Program-made: the position numbers and the translations under genes
Source of the DNA: Budorcas taxicolor
Taxonomy: Eukaryota; Chordata; Mammalia; Artiodactyla; Bovidae
Assembly: GCF_023091745.1 (NCBI RefSeq)
Contig: NC_068913.1
Location: 38,570,501-38,634,500, forward strand
DNA length: 64,000 nucleotides
Reading direction: 5' to 3'
The notes under the pieces: generated by a model
The model's database searches: none
Seen by the model: only the letters and a program-made list of their open reading frames with translations
Told to the model about the DNA's origin: nothing
Shown here: one piece after another, positions 1-9,562 of the stretch
How the letters are laid out: every line of letters starts with the position of its first letter
Numbering within the stretch: the first letter of the stretch is position 1

Positions 1-1901
1 TTCATCTATTTCTTCATTTATTCATTCAGGAGCGATGTTCTGTTTGAGAAATTATGCTTAGACTGGAAGAAATAGGGGGAAAATAGGGAGATCACCTTAC
101 AAGAATAAAGAGGAAAGAAAATACATCATTAAACAGAGTTTTATGGATTCTAATTGAGGAACATGCACCAGGTGCCAGGAAAGAGTTTATATGTTAAAAG
201 GAGGTAGAATGTACAAGGTGGATTGAAGAAGGTAAGGCCACAGGCAGGGAAAACATGAATGTGGGTGCCAGGGCAGAAGAGATAAGGGCATGCATTTAGG
301 TAGCTGCAGTGAGATAGATTCACAATATGCTTAGGGGAATTTTTGGTCTATTAGAAGCTGAAGGTAAGAGAGGGAGAAATAATGGACAAATGCCTGTCAT
401 AAAAAAAATGAAGGTGAGCATCATAAGAAAAAAAAGAATTAAATGATTTAGAAGAGATAGAAGCAAATTTTCCTTCATGTTATGTGAACTAAATGACTGT
501 GAAGATGGTAGATGTGGTGTTTTCTGGAATGATATGTGGGCTTGCTAAGGAGTTAATAAAGGGAAATGTGGTTGGTTCTACTGAAAGATAAGTCAAAGGT
601 TTTAGTCCATGAATGGTGTGGCTTGCCTTTAGTTTATTGTCTTTATTAGAGACTGTGAATAATGCAGCTGACAAGGTTTCCCACTTCCTCTTCTTGCTAG
701 AAAGCTCTGAGCCAAAATCATGGTCCATCTTGAGCATATGTATTGATAAATGTAGTATCTACTTTTAGCCCTGTTACTGACCTGGAATAGTATCAGCCCT
801 ATAGCCCTTTCTGGTTGCCACATTTTGATTTATGGTGGTCATATCCTATGACATTTGAAATCTGTTATTTAAAAATACATGGTATAAATGCATTTGTACT
901 TATTTTTGTAGCACTGTATGGATAGATGCCTTAGAAGAAATAGATAATACATGTATAAGTTAGATTATTCCAAAAATATAACTGTAAAGTGAAAAGACTG
1001 AGTTTTGCTGGCAAAGTTAATGCTATAAAACAGGGAAAAGAAACGAAAATTATAGCAAGAATACGTTTGAAAATAAATTTAGAGTACCAAACAGAAGTCC
1101 TGCAGGAGACGGAGGCAATTTAAGGTAAACTAGCATTTATATCTAGGTACTGATCTTCACATTAACCAAAATGGAAAAGTATGAGCAGAAACAGTTTTTA
1201 AAGAAAAGTTGAAGAGTTCTTTGCTGGGCATAATGAATTTAAGTTGCAATAAGATATCTAAGTAGAATATTGTAGCCAAAATTTTGAAATGCAGAATTGA
1301 ATATAGGAAGAAAAAAAAGGCTGATGTAGTCTGGTGATACTTCAAGCTACAAAAGTGAATAAATTCCCAAAGGAAAAAACTTTAAAAATATAATAAAATT
1401 AAGAATATTAAAATAGTAGAAGAAATACTAGGAGATGGCTTTATTTATAGGAATAGAAGGAAATAAGAGGTGTCTGAAAATAAATTTAAGGAACATATAT
1501 ATTTAGGGTTTTAGGAAAAATAGTCCCAAAGGAAATGGTGAAGATTATTATTAACAATTGAGGTTCAGAGTCAAAAAAAAAAAAAGGCACAAGCCAGAAA
1601 AACAAAAAAATTTTTTGGAAAGATGTGACTGCTTTATTGTGCCAATGGGTGATGACGACCAAAGGAGGATGAGTAATCAATTGGCTGATGAGGTGGTTCC
1701 TGTTGATTAACATTAAGAACACTACCAGTGGGGAAAGAACTCTTGTATCTCCTGATCTAAGGGATAACTTCAAAAGCATGTCCCACCAAAGATGCACTAA
1801 ACTGGGCTAGTCTTCCTTCTCCACTCTCAAATCTATTCTCCTCAGTTGTTCCATCTCAGTAAATCACCCTTATCCAACCAGATGTTTAAATCAACTGTTT
1901 C

Positions 1902-2534
1902 AAAAGAGACACATGTACCCCAATGTTCATCGCAGCACTGTTTATAATAGCCAGGACATGGAAACAACCTAGATTTCCATCAGCAGATGAATGGATAAGA
2001 AAGCTGTGGTACATATACACAATGGAGTATTACTCAGCCATTAAAAAGAATACATTTGAATCAGTTCTAATGAGATGGGTGAAACTGGAGCCGATTATAC
2101 AGAGTGAAGTAAGCCAGAAAGAAAAACATCAATACAGTATACTAACACATATATATGGAATTTAGAAAGATGGTAATGATGACCCTGTATGCAAGACAGC
2201 AAAAGAGACACAGATGTGTAAAGTGGACTTTTGGACTCTGAGGGAGAGGGAGAGGGTGGGATGATTTGGGAGAATGGCATTGGAACATGTATACTATCAT
2301 GTAAGAAACGAATCTCCAGTCTATGTTCAATATAGGATACAGGATGCTTGGGGCTGGTGCACAGGGATGATCCAGAGAGATGATATGGGGTGGGAGGTGG
2401 GAGGGGGGTTCATGTTTGGGAACTCAGGTACACCCGTGGTGGATTCATGTCAATGTATGGCAAACCAATATAGTATAGTAAAGTAAAATAAAGTAAAAAT
2501 AAAAATTTAAATAAAAAAGAAAAAAATAATAAAA
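1902..2534 (+). mobile_element. L1 (artiodactyl L1-BT type) 5'-truncated 3' end with target-site duplication
   Basis: The 5' part is the end of L1 ORF2, recognisable by the 'catcgcagcactg' to 'tactcagccat' stretch. It is followed by the artiodactyl L1 3' UTR ('ggaggtgggaggggggttcatg') and an A/T-rich tail of repeated 'aagtaaaataaa'. It is bounded by a perfect 15-bp direct repeat, TAAATCAACTGTTTC, at 1887-1901 and 2535-2549, the expected target-site duplication. The same 3' UTR recurs at 8208-8385 and, antisense, at 35539-35737. ORF2 is truncated, so the copy cannot move by itself. Confidence 0.93.
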
Positions 2535-2749
2535 TAAATCAACTGTTTCTTTAATTTGTCCATGATTTTTCTTACTGCTTCTCATATCCAATGTCTTATC
2601 AGTGAACGTAATTCATTTTTTCTACTTTCACAGTCTCTGCATTTGTCTCCTCTGTGATACAAGTCCACATCACCATAATTTCTAACCAGCCTTCAAAGTA
2701 ATCTTCTTGCCTTCATTCTTGCCTCAGTATATATGTATTTTTTCCTACA

Positions 2750-3262
2750 GAAGCTAGTGATCTTCTAAAAATAGAAACCTGATAATGTCATTACTAGGTT
2801 TAAAATACTTTACTGGTTTCCCTTTTAGCCATTAGGAAAATAAACTACTGAACAATAAACTTCCTTCTTACTGTGGCTTAACTTTCTGTAATCATCTCTG
2901 ACCACCTCCCTCCTCTGTTGCGTAAAATTCTCTGTGGTTTCTGTAACCTCGCACCTGTGTTCCTTCTACCTGGGAAACTCCTAGATATTCTTCAGGTCTT
3001 GAATTGTATGTCATTTCTTCTGAGAAAAACTTTCCCTAATTCCATCAAAGCAAGATCAGTTTTTTCTTCATTTTTTATTACAGTCATTTCAAACTCTCTA
3101 TTTTTGCAAATTATGTGCAATTTAATAATTTCTGTGTTTAATTGTTGGTATTCTCTCACAGACAGTAAGCACCATGTAGGTAGAAAACATTTCCCCTGAT
3201 CCTCCACAATTAGGAGCACAGAGCAAGTGCTTAGGAAATATTTGATAAATGAAAATACAAAT
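2750..3262 (+). mobile_element. L2 LINE 3' end (ancient)
   Basis: The text follows the L2 3' region as I remember it: a pyrimidine-rich 'cacctccctcctctgt' part, then 'cttctgagaaaaactttccct', ending in 'gagcaagtgcttaggaaatatttgataaatga', a diverged form of the L2 end (tag-g-gctcaataaatatttgttgaatga). It is strongly diverged, as expected for this old mammalian family. The start is approximate. Confidence 0.65.
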
Positions 3263-4454
3263 AGTGAGAGATTGTATGAAGAAGGGAGATTGTTTATTGG
3301 AGCAACCAACAGTCTGTAGATTACTGGATTGAGAGCAAATAGAGAGAGGCCTTACACATATAAAGGAAGAGCAGTCATTCTTCCACAGAATGGAAGTAAA
3401 GAAAGACTGGGTGGGGAAGGAAGCAAAAGAAGGGAGTTCTTACTAAATGGCTTTGATCTCAGTGGTATAGCAGATAAATAATCCATCTTTGGAGGATAAA
3501 TTGAGAGATGATCCATTAGTTATTTTGAAGACAGTGAGAATGATTTTAAACAGCAGCAGATAATAAGTCTAAAGTGAGTCACTAAAAGTAAATAAAATAA
3601 TTCCTTAGCAACGTTAGCATTTAGGATAAATAGTTTGAATGTATGTACATCCATTTACAAAGACTATATGATTTTCTTCATCCTTGCTTAGGTATGAAGA
3701 CAGAGAGAGGAAAGTTCTGGGGTTGTATAGGCAGGTAACTGGAGGTTGAGGAGGCCAAGAAGTTCTAGGATGATAAGGAAGACAATTAGAATGACTGGAT
3801 TAGATAAAGAGGAGGATTCACCAGAGAGGAGAGAAACAGACTGAGAATGACAGAGAGGGGCAAGGAAGAGAAAGGCAAATTTTGGGCTCCTGAGAAATAG
3901 AAAATGAATAGTGAGCAAAGGTTTGGGCCAAAAAATAAATGTATATAAGATTTTCTAAATTCAATATATTAAAAGAATGGCTTCTTTTAAATTTTTGGAA
4001 AACATCAACTAAAGACCTGATTTACTTTGAAATTAGAGTGAATATTTTGTTCAAGATAATGATCTAAATTTCTTATAGCCAAGTCACATTAAATTGACTT
4101 TGTTTTTCTTCGATATTCTCTTTTTCTATTGTAATATGTTTATTATTTTCTGTGTATAATGGTACTTTTTGTCATATCTGAAGTTATGTCAGATTTAATT
4201 TGGCTACCAAATACTCTGTGCGTATAGTGTCAGGTACTAAAGAGATAACCGGATTGAAGGCCTTTTAACAATGTTATACATGATAACTTGCTTGATTTCC
4301 CACTAGAATCCACTTGTGTAAGATGATAATTATCCTCACATATTTTAGAGACAGACCATGATACCAACTTAAGAGAATATCTATAAGTACAAAATACCAT
4401 TTGCTTTGTTTTTATCTATTCTTCTATCATCACTTTTGCTTGATTATAACTTTC

Positions 4455-4979
4455 TGGAAGAAATCTATGACCAACCTAGACAGCATATTAAAAAGCAGAA
4501 ACATTACTTTGCTGGCAAAGGTCCATATAGTCAAAGCTGTGGTTTTTCCAGTAGTCATGTATGGATGTGAGATTTTGACATTAAAGAAAGCTGAGCACCA
4601 AAGAACTGATGCTTTTGAACTGTGGTGATGAAGACTCTTGAGAGTCCCTTGGACTGCAAGGAGATCAAACCAGTCAATCCTAAAGGAAATCAGTACTGAA
4701 TATTCATTGGAAGGACTGATGCTGAAACTGAAGCTCTAATACTTTGGCCACCTGATGCAAAGAACTGACTCATTGGAAAAGACCCTGATGCTGGGGAAGT
4801 TTGAAGGCAGGAGGAGAAGCGGATGACAGAGGATGAGATGGTTGGATAGCATCACTGACTTGATGGACATGAGTTTGATCAAGCTTCAGGAGTTGCTGAT
4901 GGACAGGGAAGCCTGGTATACTGCAGTCCATAGGGTTGCAAAGAGTCAGACACAACTGAGCAACTGAACTGAACTGAAC
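4455..4979 (+). mobile_element. BovB (RTE-type) LINE, 3' fragment
   Basis: This is a sense-strand match to the 3' end of the antisense BovB copies elsewhere in the window (43728-44945 and 35316-36000). It includes 'agcatattaaaaagcagaaacatta', the RT C-terminal coding remnant ('MYGCEILTLKKAEHQRTDAF' in frame at 4551-4611) and the terminal repeat 'ctgaactgaactgaac'. It is 5'-truncated with a disrupted frame, and it is the only sense-oriented BovB in the window. Confidence 0.92.
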
Positions 4980-5751
4980 CTATTTGAGAACCAGGAAGGG
5001 ATTGGCATACTTGGCTAGGAGTAAGGTATGGGAGGAAGAATAGGTAGAAGAGAAGGCATGAAGAGTAGCAGGGACCGTCATAGATGGCTTCGTTACTGTA
5101 AGGAGTTTGTGTTTTACTGCCAGTGATTCAAAAAGATATAGGAGGGTTTAGAGAAGTAGTGATGTATCAGAGATACGCACTGACCTATTCTGTGGAGACA
5201 CAGCGAACTCAAGGGTGATGCCAGGGTTTGGAGCTTGAGTATCTAGTAAATGGCATTCCCACTTAGTGAGATGGGGTACAACTTGAGAGAACTTGGTTTG
5301 CTTTGTTTTATAGGAATCTCACCTCTCTCTTCCCACACAGTTTTTACTGGAAAGGGGAATAGACCAATTGGTAGTGTGATTTAAACTATTTTATGCTTAA
5401 AAAAAAGAATAACAATGATGATGGCAATAAGTGATGCTTGATAGCTCTTCCAGTTTACAAAATATTTTAATATCCAATAATGCATCTGCATTGTCTGGCT
5501 ACACTGAGGGTTTCTGTATCTATTCCTGATTTTTATTGGAAAAAAAATAATTTTTTGAAACATAAGTGATTTGTAACATACTTTAAAATGCATAAAGAAC
5601 AGTTTGCATCTGCTGAAAAGGAGTGAACCAAGGAAAATTAGCTCTTGAAATATGTCAAATAGGAGTTAAAAGAAAATTGAAAATAGACTATAATGAATGA
5701 TCTTATTTACCCAATTGTGAATTAATATATGTGCTATAATTTGTCTCTCAG

Positions 5752-5894
5752 ATCCAAGGTTCATTAGTGCCCACCTCATCCCAGAGAGTGACAACCCTGA
5801 AGATGACAAAGTGTACTTTTTCTTCCGTGAAAACGCAATAGATGGAGAACACACTGGAAAAGCCACTCACGCTAGAATAGGTCAGATATGCAAG
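5752..5894 (+). CDS. SEMA3A: SEMA3A coding exon, sema domain (residues D223 split to K270)
   Basis: Secreted class 3 semaphorin, a repulsive axon-guidance cue that binds neuropilin-1 and signals through plexin-A. This 143-bp exon encodes blades of the seven-bladed sema beta-propeller. It opens with the last two bases of a split Asp codon after acceptor AG 5750-5751 and ends on a complete Lys codon before donor gtgagg at 5895. Motifs that identify class 3 semaphorins are 'DDKVYFFFRENA' (about 240-251) and 'ATHARIGQICK' (260-270). The sequence is near-identical to mammalian SEMA3A as I remember it, with small changes such as R225. It is the first of eleven exons visible here; the signal peptide and the first ~222 residues are upstream of the window. 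Paralogues SEMA3C, D and E share the fold, but the C-terminal exons settle the identity. Confidence 0.96.
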
Positions 5895-7635
5895 GTGAGG
5901 TAAAGAGAAAATGAGAGCATCATTGTCTAATCACAGTTTTTTTCTCCTTTCCCATCTTTGTACAAATATAATAAAAATAAGGCTAAAAAGCCTGCCTGAT
6001 CATTATAAATATTTAAATGGCAAAAACATATTATAGTTGCTTATGTATAACCTTGTAGTCAAACATGCAGGTGGAGGTTGCCACATACTATTTCACAAGT
6101 ACATTAAGTAATGCTAGTTTAAAATTCTAGAGAAATAATTTTTTATATTCCCTTGGAAAATAGTTTTTGTATTCTCAGACCTAGTAAAGTTTCCTACAGT
6201 GTGTAGGTTTTCAATGAATATATTTTGTTGGAAATAGCTAAAGTGTGAATATAAAAGAAAAAACAATATAGCTTATTTTTATAAATTTATTGCATTCAGT
6301 GTGCACATACAAAGCAAACATACATAATTTTGAAGCTGTGAGCTTTCATATGCTGTATGGCACAAAATTGGATGTGAGATGCATTATAATGTTAGACAGA
6401 ATAAAAAAATTTGTCAGTAAATACTTAAGGTTAAAAAAATTTGTCAGTAAATACTTATGGTAACAGTATTGTTCTTACCCTCTATACTGTAAAATATAGT
6501 ATATATGCAATATGATTAAAGCCAACTATTATTGTATTATTAAAGCACCTTTCATCTCAAGAAAATCATAGGGACAAAGTCAATTATTGTCTTCAAATGA
6601 AATTATTTTTTAAAAAATAATGAAATTTTACAAATCCCTATCTTAGAAGAGGGGCATAACCTCTTTTGTTCCACAATCATGATTTAATTATTTATCTAGT
6701 ATGTTAAATTACTGGAAAATTATAAGTTTTAATGATCTGGAAACATACAAATGATATATGAATATATGAGAATCTTTTCTCCACAAAATATAGAGCATCA
6801 TTAAAAGCACTACTTACAAGGGTTAAAAAAAATCTTTATACTAAATAAAGTCATATAAACAAAATATAAATCAGTGTTATAATTTTGAGGAAAAGATATT
6901 TCTTCAAAAATATGCACATAAATACTATTTTAAAAGTCTAGAAGTTACCAGTAAAAGCATATCATCATAATAGAGTTTATTGCTACATTGAGTTACAGTT
7001 TAATTTTCATTTTCAATAAGCAGTTACTTTTTCAATATGTTCCTCTGGAATGACTTCTTTACTAAAATTTTTCTGATATTTTTTTCAACATGCTATTTAT
7101 AAAGTCAGAATTGTTTCAACTGTTTGAACTTATAAAAATATTTAATGTTTAGCATGCTTTTCTGTTGTATTTTGAGTCTGGGTTATGAGGCATGCAGTTA
7201 TTCTTTCATTCAATAAAGACTCATGAAGTGCTACTATGTGCAAATGTGCTTATTTCCATGAACCAGCTTACTTAGATGGATTAAATCTTACTACGTAAGA
7301 GAGAGAGACTTAAAGCAGGCAAAACAGACACAAGAGTAATATTGTCCATTGCAAAGTGGTCACAGAATGGAAAAAGTACAGTGACTGTTTAATGCTAAGG
7401 GGTATTTATTATAAGTCACTCCTTGAATTAGGTTTGAATGAATAGATTGCACCAACAGTAGGATGAGAATGCAGTTACTTATATCTAGTCATTTAAAATT
7501 CATTTATCAATTTTGAAAAATGAGGAGTTGCATTTTGTGTATGTTTCATATACGAAAGATACGAGACAATTAAACTAATATTTTAAATTATCATTTGCAC
7601 GCACAGTTTTTAAAACCGTTATTCCCTCCATTCAG
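5895..7635 (+). other. SEMA3A: SEMA3A intron, no recognisable transposon
   Basis: This 1,741-bp GT-AG intron (gtgagg to ttcag) is very AT-rich and has no SINE, LINE or LTR that I can recognise. Its only structured element is a 30-bp tandem duplication at 6402-6461. A stretch near 7200-7250 ('ttcattcaataaagactcatgaagtgctactatgtgc') resembles an old MIR/L2-type end but is too short to call. Confidence 0.85.
6402..6461 (+). repeat. Perfect-phase 30-bp tandem duplication
   Basis: The unit at 6402-6431 (starting taaaaaaatttgtcagtaaa) is repeated immediately at 6432-6461 with one mismatch (cttaaggt versus cttatggt), 29 of 30 identical. This looks like a recent replication-slippage duplication in otherwise unique intron. 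Confidence 0.95.
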
Positions 7636-7750
7636 AATGACTTTGGGGGCCACAGAAGTCTGGTGAATAAATGGACAACATTCCTCAAAGCTCGTCTCAT
7701 TTGCTCAGTGCCAGGCCCAAATGGCATCGACACTCATTTTGATGAATTGC
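7636..7750 (+). CDS. SEMA3A: SEMA3A coding exon, sema domain (N271 to split Q309)
   Basis: This 115-bp exon lies between acceptor ttcag and donor gtaagt. It encodes 38 codons plus the first base of a Gln codon that is completed in the next exon. It carries the conserved sema-propeller motifs 'NDFGGHRSLVNKWTTFLKA' (271-289), Cys293 and 'CSVPGPNGIDTHFDEL'. The segment contributes structural beta-strands in the middle of the propeller. The cysteine is one of the family's conserved disulfide cysteines. The frame is intact and continuous with both neighbours. The following intron is only 99 bp, so this exon and the next are a close pair in a gene whose other introns are over 1 kb. Confidence 0.97.
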
Positions 7751-7849
7751 GTAAGTAGATAATGATGTTGATGTTGCATAGAGTATACTTGTTCAGGCTT
7801 TGCCATAACCTTCAGAAATGCAAATTTCCCTAATTTTATTTTTAAACAG
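7751..7849 (+). other. SEMA3A: SEMA3A minimal intron (99 bp)
   Basis: A GT-AG intron of 99 bp (gtaagt to ttaaacag) that splits a Gln codon (C|AG). Its length is near the lower end for mammalian introns, and it has no inserted repeat. Confidence 0.95.
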
Positions 7850-7919
7850 AGGATGTATTCCTGATGAATTCTAAAGATCCTAAAAATCCAGTTGTATATG
7901 GAGTATTTACAACTTCCAG
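7850..7919 (+). CDS. SEMA3A: SEMA3A coding exon, sema domain (split Q309 to split S332)
   Basis: This 70-bp exon begins with the last two bases of the Gln codon and ends with the first two of a Ser codon before donor gtaaag. It encodes 22 complete residues including 'DVFLMN' and 'PVVYGVFTTS', a strongly conserved class 3 semaphorin propeller strand. Ser316 is where I remember Phe in the human protein, a change I cannot verify here. The exon is too short to be found as an open frame by itself and is called from phase, splice sites and homology. Confidence 0.95.
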
Positions 7920-8207
7920 GTAAAGAGCATTTTATTCTCTTATTATCATAGAAAATCCATGTCCTTTGGACACTGTTTTAAGTGTCCATATTTGTGAAAA
8001 TATGTTTTTGAAAGAACAATGTTGGCTTAACCTTTGAGCTCTTGTGCATTCTTAGGTGCTTGAAATAAGTCATGATGTAAATCATTTTATACATAAATTT
8101 TAGCAAAGAAGGTCATTGCTATAAATTTAACAATGAAATGCATGCCATGCCCTATGTATAGTTTTGACTTGAAAAATTTGAATGAAATATAAAATATTAT
8201 AAACATA

Positions 8208-8385
8208 GAACGGGGATGATCCAGAGAGATGATACGGGGTGGGAGGTGGGAGGGGGGTTCATGTTTGGGAACTCATGTACACCCGTGGTGGATTCATGTC
8301 AATGTATGGCAAAACCAATACAGTATTGTAAAGTAAAATAAAGTAAAAATAAAATTTTTTTTTTAAATTAAAAAAAAAAAGAAAT
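8208..8385 (+). mobile_element. L1 (artiodactyl) 3' UTR fragment
   Basis: It is almost identical to the end of the L1 at 2365-2510: 'gatgatccagagagatgata', 'ggaggtgggaggggggttcatg', 'cacccgtggtggattcatgtc' and the 'aagtaaaataaagtaaaaat' tail with a T-run and A-run. It is severely 5'-truncated, with only about 180 bp retained. No clear target duplication was found. Confidence 0.92.
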
Positions 8386-8432
8386 CTACATTTTGTTAAC
8401 AGTTTATAGTAATATAAACTAAGGGTGAAAAA

Positions 8433-8585
8433 TCTTTTTTTCCTCTTCTCTCCTTTCTCTTCTCTCTTGTCCTTAGCCTCCTTCTCCCTCACCTCCTCCA
8501 TCTCCCTCACCTCCTCCATCTCCCTCCTTCTTCTCCACCTCCCTCTCTCTTCCCCTCCTCCTTTCCTCATTTTCATCTCCCTCAA
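8433..8585. repeat. Long polypyrimidine (CT-rich) tract with internal 18-bp repeat
   Basis: About 150 bp is nearly all C and T on the + strand, with few purines. An 18-bp unit, ctccctcacctcctccat, occurs twice in tandem at 8484-8501 and 8502-8519 and then continues partially. A polypurine/polypyrimidine stretch this long can form H-DNA (triplex). It may also bind polypyrimidine-tract proteins in the pre-mRNA. Both roles are inference. Confidence 0.85.
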
Positions 8586-8956
8586 AGCTCTTGCTGTCAA
8601 TCAAACAGCTTATTTTCTGACTGTTCTCTTCAGCATGAAGTTTATATTACCTGGAGTTGCTGAATTAAATATATATTTAATATATAAATAGTGTTATGTA
8701 TTTGGATATGTATAAATGTTTAAAAGGGAAATAATTTAAAATCAAAAGTCAGGAAAAGTGCTGCAAAGGACTGTGATAGCATAAAGAAAGATTAAGCTAC
8801 AATGTCCAACACTGATTTATTCTGTAAGTATTAAAACCATTAAAATTTGATTGGACATATTCACTTAATTTTTTAAAGTACCATGATATGAATGTACATA
8901 TTTGTATCATATATTGTCTGTTTATGACATGAATACATATATTCTGTGAGTACTTA

Positions 8957-9193
8957 GGGGCTTCCCAGGTGGCGCTGGTGGTAAAGAACCTGCCTGCCAA
9001 TGCAGGAGGTGTAAGAGATGCAAGTCGGATCCCTGTGTCGGGAGTTCCCCTGGAGGAGGACATGGCAACCCACTCCAGTATTCTGGCCTGGAGAATCCCA
9101 TGGACAGAGGAGCCTGGAAGACTACAGTCCATAGTGTCACACAGAGTCAGACATGACTCAGACATGACTGAAGCAACTAAGCATGCACACATT
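8957..9193 (+). mobile_element. Bov-tA SINE
   Basis: It has the tRNA-Glu-like head ('ggggcttcccaggtggcgct', 'ggtaaagaacctgcctgcca') joined to a BovA body ('ggcaacccactccagtattc', 'agtcagacatgactgaagca'), the standard ruminant structure. Flanks AGTACTTA (8949-8956) and AGTACTAA (9194-9201) match in 7 of 8 and may be the target duplication. Confidence 0.93.
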
Positions 9194-9417
9194 AGTACTA
9201 AAGATGGTTTCATCCATGCCTTCTAATTTTGAGCAATGATAATTTGTTCTCTTACATCTTATTAAAATATATATACATGCAGCTTTAAAAATACTAAACA
9301 CTATTTGAGAATTTATGTTCAGGTATTGATAATTGCTATCTGAAATTTAAGACATCAGCATAAATAGCTCTGTCACTGTATAAAAATGAAATTCTGTATT
9401 TGTTCTCTCTTTTTTAG

Positions 9418-9562
9418 TAACATCTTCAAGGGGTCAGCCGTGTGCATGTATAGCATGAGTGATGTGAGAAGGGTGTTCCTTGGACCATATGCTCACAGGG
9501 ATGGTCCCAACTACCAGTGGGTGCCTTATCAAGGAAGAGTCCCTTACCCACGACCAGGAACT
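9418..9562 (+). CDS. SEMA3A: SEMA3A coding exon, sema domain (split S332 to T380)
   Basis: This 145-bp exon after acceptor tttttag completes the split Ser codon and ends on a full Thr codon before donor gtaagt. It encodes 'NIFKGSAVCMYSMSDVRRVF' (333-352), with the conserved Cys341, and 'YAHRDGPNYQWVPYQG' followed by 'RVPYPRPGT'. In semaphorins the GSAVC...M segment is a hallmark of the sema fold, and the following proline-rich stretch precedes the next conserved Cys (381, next exon). All residues are in frame with no disruption. Translation past the donor runs on into intron for a few residues and stops, confirming the exon end. Confidence 0.97.

Larger units (their letters stand above)
1..5751 (+). 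other. SEMA3A: SEMA3A intron (3' part), upstream of first visible exon
   Basis: This is inferred to be intron because the next exon opens in the middle of the protein at an AG acceptor (5750-5751). 1-1886 is AT-rich with scattered A-runs and no recognisable repeat or open frame. 1902-2534 is an L1 3' end, 2750-3262 an L2 and 4455-4979 a BovB 3' end. 3263-4454 and 4980-5751 show no coding potential. Short open frames here fall on repeats or low-complexity sequence and have no protein-like composition. Confidence 0.8.
7920..9417 (+). other. SEMA3A: SEMA3A intron with L1 end, polypyrimidine tract and Bov-tA SINE
   Basis: A 1,498-bp GT-AG intron. It holds an L1 3' end (8208-8385), a polypyrimidine tract (about 8433-8585) and a Bov-tA SINE (8957-9193). 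The rest is AT-rich with no recognisable content. Open frames at 8259-8600, 8425-8691 and 8797-9226 are low-complexity or SINE readings. Confidence 0.85.

Noticed and set aside
8259..8691. Low-complexity frames rich in Lys/Arg/Glu or Ser/Leu
   Set aside because: They come from the polypyrimidine tract and the L1 tail; composition follows the DNA repeat.
8797..9226. Overlapping open frames on both strands (85-138 aa)
   Set aside because: They are translations of a Bov-tA SINE; the same peptides recur at other SINE copies (12990-13284, 15108-15392, 23549-24067, 26319-26660).
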